A stretch of 64,000 bases of DNA from Pseudomonadota bacterium (lineage in GTDB: Bacteria; Pseudomonadota; Alphaproteobacteria; Azospirillales; Azospirillaceae). Below are positions 43,945-53,048 of the stretch, in pieces. The position numbers and the translations under genes are program-made. Numbering within the stretch: the stretch's first letter is position 1; every line of letters begins with the position of its first letter. The notes under the pieces are model-generated. The model did no database searches and had not been told where the DNA came from. It was given only the letters and a program-made list of their open reading frames with translations. The DNA lies in NCBI GenBank assembly GCA_023423695.1, contig JAFAFA010000076.1:1-64000 (forward strand), in the 5' to 3' direction.

Positions 43945-44036
43945 GGCGCGGTCGTTCTGCTGTCGATTGTCCAAGGGACGGCACCATGGAGCGGCATCGC
44001 GCTCCCTGTCAACAACGCCAAGCCCGGGGAAAAGCC

Positions 44037-44756
44037 CTAAACCCCTGCAACTGCGGCCAGCCAGGCGGGAAGATCGTCCACGGTGTGGTCGATGTGGACC
44101 CCGGCGCCGACGCCGGCCTTCTCGTACTCCTGCTCGCCGCGGACCCAGACCGTGGTCATGCCCAGCGCATGCGCGGGGGCGAGGTTGCGGGCGATGTCCT
44201 CCACCATGCAGGCGTCGGCGGGGTCGATGCCGTGGCGCTCCACCAGGGTGGCATAGGGGCGGGGGTCGGGCTTCGGCACATAGCCGGCGGCGGTGATGTC
44301 GAACACCGCCTCGAACCGGTCGATGATCCCGAGGCGGCCGGCGACGTTCTCCGCATGGCGGACCGAACCGTTGGTGTAGATGATCTTGCGGCCGGGAAGC
44401 CGGTCGAGCGCGTCCGCGAGCTGGGCGGAAGGCTGGACGCCGGTGACGTCGATGTCGTGGACATAGTCCATGTAGGTCACCGGATCGACGTCGTGCTCGC
44501 TCATCAGGCCGCGCAGCGTGGTGCCGTAATCGCGGAAGAACTGCTTCTGCCGCACCCTGGCCTCGTCCATGCCGATGTTGAAATGCGTGGCGATGAACTC
44601 GTTGATGCGGAGGTCGACCTGGGCGAACAGGTTGCAGGACGCCGGGTAGAGCGTGTTGTCGAGATCGAAGATCCACACCGCGCGGTCCCGCAGCGCGGAG
44701 GGGAGCTTGGTGGCGGGGGCGGGCGCCGGTGCGGCGGGAGAGATCGGGGCAGTCAT
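44037..44756 (-). CDS. HAD-family pyrimidine 5'-nucleotidase-like phosphatase
   Basis: A 239-residue HAD hydrolase. Motif I is FDLDNTLYP (nucleophile Asp and acid Asp), motif II is YTNGS, motif III is PKPDPRPY with its Lys, and motif IV is MVEDIARN. It resembles the Sdt1/pyrimidine 5'-nucleotidase group. In many alphaproteobacteria this gene sits next to dapD, as here. The start at 44756 avoids a 15-residue unconserved extension. The physiological substrate is unproven. Confidence 0.88.
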   Translation of the reverse strand: MTAPISPAAPAPAPATKLPSALRDRAVWIFDLDNTLYPASCNLFAQVDLRINEFIATHFNIGMDEARVRQKQFFRDYGTTLRGLMSEHDVDPVTYMDYVHDIDVTGVQPSAQLADALDRLPGRKIIYTNGSVRHAENVAGRLGIIDRFEAVFDITAAGYVPKPDPRPYATLVERHGIDPADACMVEDIARNLAPAHALGMTTVWVRGEQEYEKAGVGAGVHIDHTVDDLPAWLAAVAGV

Positions 44757-44951
44757 TCCCGAAGAATGGGGCTGACGCCGGCCGGCCGCAAGCCGCTTCA
44801 CAAGGTCGCAGCCGCATGCTGCTCCCTTCTGCCGCCCGGCGCCATGCGGAGTCCTCCGCCTCGTTGGTTGATTGAAGATTAACCTCTAAAGAGGTAGCAT
44901 GAACGGAAGTCTGCAACCTTTGCAGCCTAAGGTTTTCTGCCCGCCCGCCTT

Positions 44952-46715
44952 GTGTACTGCCCATCTGGGATCGCCGTGGACCTTCTCCTGACCACCGGTA
45001 CCTCCGCCCCCGACTCCGCCACCGCCCCCACCGGCGGCCAGACCGGCCCCGTGACGCCGGTCGCGCTGTATCCCGGCCCCGCCCTGCGGCTGGATGCGGC
45101 CCTTGCCGTCGCCGAAGCCAATGCGGAGGCGGAGGACATGATGGACAGCGACCCGCGCTGGCTGCCCGACCTCCGCGGCTGGCTGTCGGCGTCCAGCGTG
45201 GCGCCGGGCCTGCGGTCTGTGCCGGTGGAATCGCTGCGCGGGATCATGATCGTCGAATGGGCCGGCGTGCCGCTGCCGGACGGCGGCTTCCTCCTGCTGG
45301 GACGCGACGACACGCTGGAACGCCAGCTGCGCCACACGCTGACCGAGTCGCGCCGCCGCTACAAGGATCTGGTGGAGGTCTCCTCCGACTTCGCGTGGGA
45401 GACCGGCCCCGACGGCACCTTCGTCTTCGTCAGCCACAAGGGTGCCCTGGGATATCCGGCCGACGCTCTGATCGGCCGCGATCCGCGCAGCCTCGCGCTG
45501 GAGGAGACGGAAGACCTGCCGATGCCCTTCGACTGCCGCCGCCCGATCGACCAGACCGAGCTTTGGCTGAAGGGCGCCGATGGCACGCCGGCCTGCATCG
45601 TCGCCTCCGCCCTGCCGCTGTTCGGGCCGCAAGGCGACTGGATCGGCGCCCGCGGCGTCTGCCGCGACGTGACCGAGCAGGTGCTGCGCTCCAACGAACT
45701 GGCGCGCATCCGGAACCGCGAAAGGCTGCTGGGCCACATCGTCCACACCCTGCGCGACCGTCTGGACGCCGCGGAGGCGCTGGCGGTTGCCGCGACCGAG
45801 ACGGCAAGGGCGCTCAGCGCCGACGGCTGCCGCATCTACCGGGCGGAGGAGGGGAACGGGGAGGGCGGCCGCGTCTCCCTGTCGCTGGTGGCGGAATTCG
45901 GGGCCGAACTGCCTGAGGTCGGCACCGCGTTGCTCGACCGCATCGCCAACGGCGAAGGGGTGGTCGCCGACAGGCTGGGCAAGGTCCAGTTGATCGGCGA
46001 GCGGACGGAGTACCGGCAGGCGGTGAACGGCGCGCTGCTGGTCTGGCGCGCCGGCGATTCCGAACCGTGGGACGACGACGACCGGCAGTTGATGTCCGGC
46101 GTTGCCGACCATATCGGCATCGCGCATGCACATCTCGCCTACCAGGAGCGGCTGCGGCGCCTGTCGGAGCGGGACGGGCTGACCGGCCTGTTCAACCGCC
46201 GCACCTTCTTCGAACGGCTGGATGAGTCGATCTCGCGGCCGGACAGCGGCCCGTCGGCCCTGCTCTATGTCGACCTCGACAACTTCAAGGCGGTCAACGA
46301 CCTGCACGGCCACCAGCAGGGCGATACGGTGCTGAAGGCCATCGGCACGCTGCTGACCACCGGGGTGCGGCCGGGCGACCTGCCGGGCCGGCTCGGCGGC
46401 GACGAGTTCGTTCTGTGGCTGGGCCGCACCGACGAGGCCAAGGCCCGCGTCGTCGCCGAACGGCTGCTGAAGGGCATGCGCGAACTGGCCCACCTGTCGG
46501 CCAGTCCTGAGAAGCCGCTGGGCCTGTCGATCGGCATCGCCGTCCACGCCCCCGGCCGCGGTGAGACGGTGCGGGAATTGACCGACCGTGCCGACGCCGC
46601 CATGTACGACGCCAAGAAGAGCGGCAAGGGCCATTACGCCCTGGCTCCGGCCTACCAGGCATCCGCTTCCCCAGAGTCATCTTCCGACGTTTCCGCCGCG
46701 GAGCCCGCATCGTGA
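44952..46715 (+). CDS. PAS-GGDEF diguanylate cyclase
   Basis: A 587-residue signalling protein. A PAS domain (about 125-245, beginning RRYKDLVEVSSDFAWE) is followed by a GAF-like region (about 250-395) and a GGDEF domain (about 405-565). The active-site GGDEF is intact at 482-486, and RPGD lies five residues before RLGGDEF in the inhibitory I-site position, so it should make cyclic di-GMP with product feedback. No transmembrane helix is seen; it senses a cytoplasmic cue. The start is a GTG. The next gene overlaps it by 4 nt. Confidence 0.9.
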   Translation: MYCPSGIAVDLLLTTGTSAPDSATAPTGGQTGPVTPVALYPGPALRLDAALAVAEANAEAEDMMDSDPRWLPDLRGWLSASSVAPGLRSVPVESLRGIMIVEWAGVPLPDGGFLLLGRDDTLERQLRHTLTESRRRYKDLVEVSSDFAWETGPDGTFVFVSHKGALGYPADALIGRDPRSLALEETEDLPMPFDCRRPIDQTELWLKGADGTPACIVASALPLFGPQGDWIGARGVCRDVTEQVLRSNELARIRNRERLLGHIVHTLRDRLDAAEALAVAATETARALSADGCRIYRAEEGNGEGGRVSLSLVAEFGAELPEVGTALLDRIANGEGVVADRLGKVQLIGERTEYRQAVNGALLVWRAGDSEPWDDDDRQLMSGVADHIGIAHAHLAYQERLRRLSERDGLTGLFNRRTFFERLDESISRPDSGPSALLYVDLDNFKAVNDLHGHQQGDTVLKAIGTLLTTGVRPGDLPGRLGGDEFVLWLGRTDEAKARVVAERLLKGMRELAHLSASPEKPLGLSIGIAVHAPGRGETVRELTDRADAAMYDAKKSGKGHYALAPAYQASASPESSSDVSAAEPAS

Positions 46716-48040
46716 CCCCGCCTGCCACCCAGCGACCCGAAACGCTCGATCCCGCCGATTATGAATCCGCCAAGCGGATGGTGCAGAGCGAGGATCCGGC
46801 GGTCCGCCGCAAGGTCGCCGAGCATCCCAAGACCCGCCCGGAGCTTTTGTACTTCCTTGCCGCCGACGCCGCGGCGGAGGTGCGGCGGGCCATCGCCACC
46901 AACGCCGGCACCCCGCGCCAGGCCGATTTGCTGCTGGCCAAGGACCGCGAGGTCATGGTGCGTCAGGCGGTGGCGCGGAAGATCGCCCGCCTGCTGCCCG
47001 AACTGTCGGCCGATCAGGCGATCCAGATCGAGCGCCTGACCGTGGAATGCCTGGAGACGCTGGCCCGCGATCAGGCGACGGAGGTGCGCGGCATCCTGGC
47101 AGAAGCGCTGAAGGATCTGCCCAACGCCCCGCATGGCGTGATCAACCGGCTGGCCCGCGATGTGGAGCTGTCGGTCTGCGGCCCAGTCCTGCAGCATTCG
47201 CCGATCCTCACCGAAGAGGATCTGACCGACATCATCATGAAGGGGCCGGTGCGGGGCGCGATGACCGCCATCGCCAGCCGGCAGAACGTGACGGCGTCGG
47301 TCGCCGACGCCATCGCGCGGTCGGACGACGAAGCGGCGGTGACGGCGCTGCTCGGCAACCCGTCGGCCCAGATCCGCGAGGAGACGCTCGACCGCATCCT
47401 CGACCAGGCGCCGCAGCACGAGCCCTGGCATTCGCCGCTGGTCCGCCGTCCGCGCCTGCCGGCGCGCGCGGTGGCGCGGCTGGCCAGCTTCGTCGCCGAC
47501 AACCTGCTGAAGGTCCTGCAGGACCGCGACGACCTCGACCCCGCCGCGGCGCGCGGTCTGGTGGAGGCGGTGCGCCAGCGGGTGGGGCAGGCGGCCGGCG
47601 CCGCGCCCGGCCTGCCGCTCGGCCCGGTGGATTTCGGCGAGGAGGCGGTCGGCGGTGCCGCAGCGGGGCCGGAAAAGCCGGTGGAACGCCCCAGCGACAA
47701 GGCGGCACGCCTGAACAAGGAAGGCAAGCTGACCGAGAAACTGATCGAAGGTTCGATGGTGGAGGGCGACCGCGCCTTCGTCATGGCGGCGCTGGCGGAG
47801 CTGTCGCAGATCGAGTTGGCGGTGGTGGACCGCATCGTCGCCACCCATGCGCCGCGCGCTGTCACCGCCCTGGTTTGGCGTGCCGGCCTCACCATGCGCT
47901 TTGCCCGGCAGGTCCAATTGCGGCTCGCCCAAATTCCGCCGAAAACGGCGCTTAATGCTCGCGACGGCACGCACTACCCGATGACAGATGAAGAGATGCG
48001 CTGGCAGCTCGAATTCTTCGGCGTCGAGGCGAAGGCGTGA
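46712..48040 (+). CDS. DUF2336 (HEAT-like) protein
   Basis: A 442-residue soluble protein of the DUF2336 family, common in Rhodospirillales and relatives. The N-terminal two thirds is HEAT-like helical repeats (SEDPAVRRKVAEHPKTRPE, then AEVRRAIATN, and so on). A Gly/Ala/Pro linker around 290-325 precedes a second helical part. Its GTG start overlaps the cyclase stop in GTGA, so translation is coupled. A role in cyclic di-GMP signalling is plausible from this coupling but unproven. Confidence 0.88.
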   Translation: MTPPATQRPETLDPADYESAKRMVQSEDPAVRRKVAEHPKTRPELLYFLAADAAAEVRRAIATNAGTPRQADLLLAKDREVMVRQAVARKIARLLPELSADQAIQIERLTVECLETLARDQATEVRGILAEALKDLPNAPHGVINRLARDVELSVCGPVLQHSPILTEEDLTDIIMKGPVRGAMTAIASRQNVTASVADAIARSDDEAAVTALLGNPSAQIREETLDRILDQAPQHEPWHSPLVRRPRLPARAVARLASFVADNLLKVLQDRDDLDPAAARGLVEAVRQRVGQAAGAAPGLPLGPVDFGEEAVGGAAAGPEKPVERPSDKAARLNKEGKLTEKLIEGSMVEGDRAFVMAALAELSQIELAVVDRIVATHAPRAVTALVWRAGLTMRFARQVQLRLAQIPPKTALNARDGTHYPMTDEEMRWQLEFFGVEAKA

Positions 48041-48070
48041 CGTTCCGCTCCCTTTCCGGTTCTTCCTGGC

Positions 48071-48706
48071 ATGCGTGTCGCTTTCCTCGCCTTTTTCATC
48101 GTCCTGATCGCCGCCGCCACCAGCTTCGCCGCCCCGCCGCGCGAGACGCCGGAGGAGCGGGCGGTTGCCGCCACCTTCGATGCCGCCCGAACCGCGCTGG
48201 TTGAAAAGCGCGGGTCTGCGGTGATTCCGCTGCTCACCCGCAATTCGGTCAAGACGCTGGAGTCCGTGCGCGACGCCGCCCGCCAGCCCGGCGATGCGCC
48301 GCTGCAGCGGCTGGAGCCGGCGGAGCGTTTCGCCGCCATGGGGCTGCGCCGCTATCTCGGCCCGTCGGACCTGCGCCGCATGTCGGTCGGCGACATCGCC
48401 AACCATGGGCTGAAGGCCGGCTGGCTCGGGCCCAACGTCATCTCCCGCAGTTCGTTGGGGCCGGTGCGGGTGAAGGGCGACCGGGCCTCGGGCCTGCTGA
48501 TGGTCGACAACCGGCCGGCGCTGGTCCCCGCCGACTTCGTGCGTGAAGGCGGGGCGTGGCGCATCGACCTCGCCAGCGTCTTCACCTTCGGCAGCCAGAT
48601 GCTGAAAGGCTTCGCCGCCATGTCCGGCAAGGACGAGACCGCCTATATCGACGACCTGCTGAACAGGCTACCGGCCAGGCCGCCGGGCGCCACCACGCTC
48701 CGCTGA
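48071..48706 (+). CDS. exported protein of unknown function
   Basis: A 211-residue protein with a clear signal peptide (MRVAFLAFFIVLIAAATSFA, cleavage after about residue 20). The remainder is soluble and mixed alpha/beta, with no catalytic motif that I recognise. The layout of a helical N-terminal half and a compact half near GPVRVKGDRASGLLMVDN resembles NTF2- or DUF-type periplasmic accessory domains, but I would not assign one. It follows the DUF2336 gene by 30 nt and is probably in the same operon. Confidence 0.8.
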   Translation: MRVAFLAFFIVLIAAATSFAAPPRETPEERAVAATFDAARTALVEKRGSAVIPLLTRNSVKTLESVRDAARQPGDAPLQRLEPAERFAAMGLRRYLGPSDLRRMSVGDIANHGLKAGWLGPNVISRSSLGPVRVKGDRASGLLMVDNRPALVPADFVREGGAWRIDLASVFTFGSQMLKGFAAMSGKDETAYIDDLLNRLPARPPGATTLR

Positions 48707-48812
48707 GGCGGAAAAGGAACCACTCCGTCCCGCCGCGTCCATCCGCGCGATTGCGGGATCCCCGGCCGTTGCGTAGACTCGCGCCCGCTTCCACCATGTG
48801 TTGGCGCTGACG

Positions 48813-49484
48813 ATGACCGCACCGGCGATGACCGTACCGGAAGACTCCAGTCCTTCAGCCGCCTCCGGGCGCACCGTGCCCTGCGGCGCCCGTTTCCGTG
48901 CCGCCGTTCTGGAACTGGCCGCCATGCGCGGGGTCGGGCTGCCGGTGCTGACCACCGCCGCCCTGCTGCTGGCACCGGACGGCGCCATCGACCCCGGCCC
49001 GTGCGATGCCGGCGGGCAAGCGGTGCTGGAGGTGGGGAGCGCTAACCCATGCGGTTCCGCGTCCGACGCCGCGATCCGCATGGCGCTGGCCGCGGCACTG
49101 GCGCTGGCCGATCCCGGCGCCCGCATCCTGCCGGGCGAGGACGTCCGCCGGTTGGAAGCCGCGGTCGAGACGCTGGGCTACCGCAACAAGACGCTGGCCC
49201 ATGCGCTGCAACGCCTGTCTTTCCAACCGCTGGACGGCCGCATCACCGAGGTTCGCGACGCGGCCCAGCTGTTCGGTTTCGTCAATGAATGGTGTTTCGA
49301 CGAGGATCAGGTGCGGCGGCGTTTCCGCGAACTGGCGCCGGTCTACCACCCGGATACCGGGATCGTCGCCTGCCGCGAGCGGATGGGCCAGTTGATCGAC
49401 GCCCGCAACCTGCTGGTCCACCATGTCCGCAGCGTCTACGGTTCTGGCGACTGGATGGCGAAGCGCGGCGGGCCTTCGGCGTGA
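48813..49484 (+). CDS. degenerate J-domain-like protein
   Basis: A 223-residue protein of unknown family. Near its C terminus, VRRRFRELAPVYHPDTG followed by MGQLIDARNLLVHHV has the HPD tripeptide and helix III pattern of a J domain, suggesting contact with a DnaK-type chaperone. Upstream is an Ala-rich helical part with ADPGARILPGEDVRRLEAAV. There is no glycine-rich or zinc domain, so it is not DnaJ itself. An in-frame GTG at 48798 is an alternative start; neither has a strong ribosome site. It ends 7 nt from the converging pentapeptide gene. Confidence 0.7.
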   Translation: MTAPAMTVPEDSSPSAASGRTVPCGARFRAAVLELAAMRGVGLPVLTTAALLLAPDGAIDPGPCDAGGQAVLEVGSANPCGSASDAAIRMALAAALALADPGARILPGEDVRRLEAAVETLGYRNKTLAHALQRLSFQPLDGRITEVRDAAQLFGFVNEWCFDEDQVRRRFRELAPVYHPDTGIVACRERMGQLIDARNLLVHHVRSVYGSGDWMAKRGGPSA

Positions 49485-49491
49485 ACTGACC

Positions 49492-50844
49492 TCAGCCCTC
49501 CAGCCCGATCGCCTCATCGATGATCGCCTGGTCCAGCGTGGCGCCGTCAAGGACCGCGCCGGTCAGGTCCGCCCCGGTCAGGTCGGCTTCGCTCAGATCG
49601 GCCCCGGTCAGGTCGGCACCCGCCAGATTGGCGCCGGCGAGGTTTGCCTTGCGCAGGTCGGCCTTGCAGAGCAGCGCCATGCCAAGCCGGGCGCGCTGCA
49701 GGTTGGCACGCCAGATGTGGCCGCTCATGGTCTGGATATGGACGGGGCCGAGCTGGGCGCCGGTCAAATTGGCGCCGGTTAGGGTCGCCCGCTCGAAATT
49801 CACGCCGCGCAGATCGGCGTTCGACAGGTCGGCCTTGCGCATGTCGGCCAGCGACAGATCGGCTATCGCCATCGCCGCACCGGTCAGCGTGGCGCCGCGC
49901 AACGCGATGCATTGCAGGATGGCCGCGGACAGGTTGATGCCGTCCAGCTTCCGCCCCGAAAGGTCGAGCGCCGACAGGTCGGCGCGCTTGCCGGCCTTGC
50001 CGCCGCTGTCGATCCAGGACAGATGCTCCACCAGGATGTCGCGGAGGTCGTCGTCCGGATTTTCCAGCGTCTTCGCCAGGACCGCCGCCTGGATGTTGGG
50101 CGAGCGCAGCTGGGCCGCGTCCAGGATGGCGCCGATCAAGGTGGCGCCGCTGAAATTGGTTCGGTTGATGGCGCAGCCCGTCATCACCGCTCCCGACAGC
50201 CGGGCACCGGACAGGTTCGCCTCCGTCAGGTCGGCGTCGGTCAGGTCGCAACCGGTCAGGTTGGAGCCGGTCAGGTTGGCGCGCATGAACTTCGTGCCGC
50301 GCAGGATGGCGTCGGTCAGGTCGGTCTGCATGACGAATGCGTTGGCGATCTTGGCCCGCGACAGATCGGCGCCGCGGATGGTCGCCGCTGTCAGTTCCGA
50401 CGTCAGGACGGTGTCCTCATACTGGTGGGAGAACATCTCGCCGCTGGAATCGTAATGCAGCAGGGTGCCGTCGCGCAGGTCGACCTCGACCAATGTGGCT
50501 TCGCTCAACACGGCGCCGCGCAGGCAGGCGCCGCGCAGGTCGGCCCGGCGCATGTCGGCCTTCTCCAGGTTGGCCAGCCGCAGGTCGGCGGCATAGAGGT
50601 TGGCGTTGGCAAGGTTGGCGCCGGTCAGCCGCGCGCTGAACAGCTTGGCGCCCGACAGGTCGGCATCGGACAGGTCGATGCCCGAAAGGTCGAGATGCGA
50701 CAGGTCGCGCATCTTCAGATTGGCGCGCACGCCGCCCGGCTGGCTCTTGCGGAAAGCCTGGTGCCGCAACAGGATCGCGTTGAGCTGGCTCTGGGTCAGC
50801 TTGGTTCGCGGGCTGTTGGAACCAAAGCCCTGGGCGGACGACAT
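49492..50844 (-). CDS. pentapeptide-repeat protein
   Basis: A 450-residue protein built almost wholly of A(D/N)LXX pentapeptide repeats, which form a right-handed quadrilateral beta-helix. Repeat blocks cover about 45-130, 165-245 and 310-440, such as ANLTGSNLTGCDLTDADL. A helical break around 250-300 includes ENPDDDLRDILVEHL. Short N-terminal helices (TQSQLNAILLRHQAF) resemble a DNA- or partner-binding cap. No signal peptide. Some relatives mimic DNA and bind gyrase, but most have no known role. Confidence 0.92.
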   Translation of the reverse strand: MSSAQGFGSNSPRTKLTQSQLNAILLRHQAFRKSQPGGVRANLKMRDLSHLDLSGIDLSDADLSGAKLFSARLTGANLANANLYAADLRLANLEKADMRRADLRGACLRGAVLSEATLVEVDLRDGTLLHYDSSGEMFSHQYEDTVLTSELTAATIRGADLSRAKIANAFVMQTDLTDAILRGTKFMRANLTGSNLTGCDLTDADLTEANLSGARLSGAVMTGCAINRTNFSGATLIGAILDAAQLRSPNIQAAVLAKTLENPDDDLRDILVEHLSWIDSGGKAGKRADLSALDLSGRKLDGINLSAAILQCIALRGATLTGAAMAIADLSLADMRKADLSNADLRGVNFERATLTGANLTGAQLGPVHIQTMSGHIWRANLQRARLGMALLCKADLRKANLAGANLAGADLTGADLSEADLTGADLTGAVLDGATLDQAIIDEAIGLEG

Positions 50845-50995
50845 CGCCGGGATACCTTCTCTATTTGGTTACTCATAATCCGAAAGAGTCGCCAAAAATT
50901 CGTTAAGGTGCGAAGATTTGTGACAAGTGTCGGACGGATAACCACCCAGCGGCAAGGGCGACCTTCGGCCGAAGCCGTGGAGGTCCTTCTGGTGG

Positions 50996-51024
50996 TTGAC
51001 TCTCCAGGCCGGCTTCTCTATGGT
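50996..51024 (+). promoter_or_regulatory. sigma70-type promoter for ffh and the rps/rpl block
   Basis: TTGACT (50996-51001) and TATGGT (51019-51024) are separated by 17 nt. Transcription would start near 51031, leaving a leader of about 145 nt before the ffh ATG. The leader has an imperfect hairpin (about 51058-51082). The rest of the 333-nt gap, 50845-50995, shows no gene. Confidence 0.7.
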
Positions 51025-51177
51025 CCGCCGACCTGTCTTCCGCCAAGTCGATAGACCGGGTACCCCGGCCCAATGCCGGGTATCTCCGCCAGTCCGCGAA
51101 TGTCGCGCACTGGCGCTTTCGTGCTTGTGCGGGTGGCGGCACTGACGCTGGACCCGGAACTGGGGAACGAGTATCGC

Positions 51178-52563
51178 ATGTTCGAAGGCCTGACCGGACG
51201 CCTGGGCGACATCTTCGACAAGCTGCGCCGCCGTGGCGCGCTGACCGAGGAGGACGTCTCCGCTGCACTGCGCGAAGTTCGCGTGGCGTTGCTGGAGGCC
51301 GACGTCGCTCTGCCCGTCGTCAAGCAGTTCGTCACTCAGGTGAAGGAACGCGCCGTCGGACAGGAGGTGCTGAAGTCGGTCACCCCCGGCCAGCAGGTCA
51401 TCAAGATCGTCCACGACAACCTCGTGGAAATGCTGGGCGAAGGCGCCGAGATCAACCTGAACGCCGCCGCCCCGGTGCCGATCCTGATGGTCGGCCTTCA
51501 GGGCTCCGGCAAGACCACCAGCACCGCCAAGATCGCCCTCCGTCTGAAGACGAAGGACCGCAAGAAGGTCCTGATGGCCTCGCTGGACGTCCGCCGTCCG
51601 GCCGCCCAGGAACAGCTGAAGGTTCTCGGCGAGCAGACCGGCGTCGCCACCCTGCCGATCGTGCCGGGCCAGGACCCGGTCGCCATCGCAAAGCGCGCCA
51701 TCGAGACCGGCCGTCTCGAAGGCTACGACGTCGTCATGCTCGACACCGCCGGCCGCCTCGCCATCGACGAGGAGCTGATGGCGGAGGTCGCGGCCGTCCG
51801 CGACGCGACCAAGCCGGCGGAAACGCTGCTGGTCGCCGACGCGATGACCGGCCAGGACGCCGTCACCGTCGCCACCAATTTCAACGACAAGGTCGGCATC
51901 ACCGGCATCGTGCTGACCCGCATCGACGGCGACGCGCGCGGCGGTGCGGCCCTGTCGATGCGCCAGATCACCGGCAAGCCGATCAAGCTGCTGGGTGTCG
52001 GCGAAAAGATCGACGCGCTGGAGCCCTTCCACCCCGACCGCATCGCCGGCCGTATCCTCGGCATGGGCGACGTGGTGTCGCTGGTGGAGAAGGCCGTCGA
52101 GACCATCGACAAGGACGAGGCCGAAAAGCTCGCCCGCAAGATGGAGAAGGGCCAGGGCTTCGACCTCGACGACATGGCGATGCAGCTGAAGCAGCTCCGC
52201 AAGATGGGCGGCATGTCCGGCCTGATGGGAATGCTGCCGGGCATCGGCAAGATCAAGGACCAGCTGAAGGACGCCAACGTCGACGACGGGATGATCAAGC
52301 GCCAGGAGGCGATCATCTCCTCGATGACCAAGGCGGAACGCAAGAACCCCGACATCATCAAGGCATCGCGCCGCAAGCGCATCGCCGCCGGTTCCGGCAC
52401 CTCGGTGCAGGAGGTCAACAAGCTGCTGAAGCAGTTCGAGACCATGCGCGGAATGATGAAGCAGGTGCAGAAGCTTGGGAAGAAGGGGATGCTGCGCGGC
52501 GGCCTGGGCAATTTGCTGCCGAAGGGACTCGGCGGCTTCGGCGGGAAGGGTCCCTTCGGGTGA
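51178..52563 (+). CDS. ffh: signal recognition particle protein Ffh (SRP54)
   Basis: A 461-residue GTPase that binds signal sequences and 4.5S RNA and delivers ribosomes to FtsY at the membrane. N domain 1-85; G domain with P-loop GLQGSGKTT, DVRRPAAQEQL, DTAGR and TRIDGDARGG; M domain (about 300-461) rich in Met and Gly with KQLRKMGGMSGLMGMLPG and SRRKRIAAGSG. The ATG at 51178 gives the normal length; earlier in-frame codons are leader. It heads a co-directional run into rpsP. Confidence 0.98.
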   Translation: MFEGLTGRLGDIFDKLRRRGALTEEDVSAALREVRVALLEADVALPVVKQFVTQVKERAVGQEVLKSVTPGQQVIKIVHDNLVEMLGEGAEINLNAAAPVPILMVGLQGSGKTTSTAKIALRLKTKDRKKVLMASLDVRRPAAQEQLKVLGEQTGVATLPIVPGQDPVAIAKRAIETGRLEGYDVVMLDTAGRLAIDEELMAEVAAVRDATKPAETLLVADAMTGQDAVTVATNFNDKVGITGIVLTRIDGDARGGAALSMRQITGKPIKLLGVGEKIDALEPFHPDRIAGRILGMGDVVSLVEKAVETIDKDEAEKLARKMEKGQGFDLDDMAMQLKQLRKMGGMSGLMGMLPGIGKIKDQLKDANVDDGMIKRQEAIISSMTKAERKNPDIIKASRRKRIAAGSGTSVQEVNKLLKQFETMRGMMKQVQKLGKKGMLRGGLGNLLPKGLGGFGGKGPFG

Positions 52564-52624
52564 CCTGACCGCCTTTCGAAATCACCTGATACCTGTTTGA
52601 CTTGAGAAGAGAAAGTTTCGACCA

Positions 52625-52981
52625 ATGGCTCTGAAGATTCGTCTGGCTCGCGGTGGTGCGAAGAAGCGTCCGTTCTACTCGATCGTCATCGCGGACGCCC
52701 GCAGCCCGCGTGACGGCCGCTTCATCGAGAAGATCGGCACCTACAACCCGATGCTGCCGCGCGAGCATGAGCAGCGCATCATCCTGAACGCCGAGCGCGC
52801 CAAGCATTGGCTGTCGGTCGGCGCCCAGCCGACGGACCGCGTGGTGCACTTCCTGGCCAATGCCGGCCTGGTCGAGAAGCCCGCCGTCCGCGAGACCCCG
52901 AAGAAGTCGGCTCCGAAGGCCAAGGCGCAGGAGCGTCTGAAGGCCGAGGCCGCCGCTGCCGCGGCTGCCGCCGAGGGCTGA
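52625..52981 (+). CDS. rpsP: 30S ribosomal protein bS16
   Basis: A 118-residue small-subunit protein; the bS16 core (1-80) starts MALKIRLARGGAKKRPFYSI. The C-terminal Lys/Ala-rich tail (about 85-118) is a usual alphaproteobacterial extension. It begins 61 nt after ffh and leads the rpsP-rimM-trmD-rplS operon. Confidence 0.98.
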   Translation: MALKIRLARGGAKKRPFYSIVIADARSPRDGRFIEKIGTYNPMLPREHEQRIILNAERAKHWLSVGAQPTDRVVHFLANAGLVEKPAVRETPKKSAPKAKAQERLKAEAAAAAAAAEG

Positions 52982-53048
52982 TAAGGGTGGGGGTGGGCCT
53001 GATGGCCCGCAGGGTTGAGGTCGTGACGACGTGCCGGGTGCTCCTACG

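Noticed and set aside
43945..44964. Long N-terminal extension of dapD through the HAD gene
   Set aside because: DapD at 280 residues from 43944 is full length, and the HAD gene occupies that DNA in another frame.
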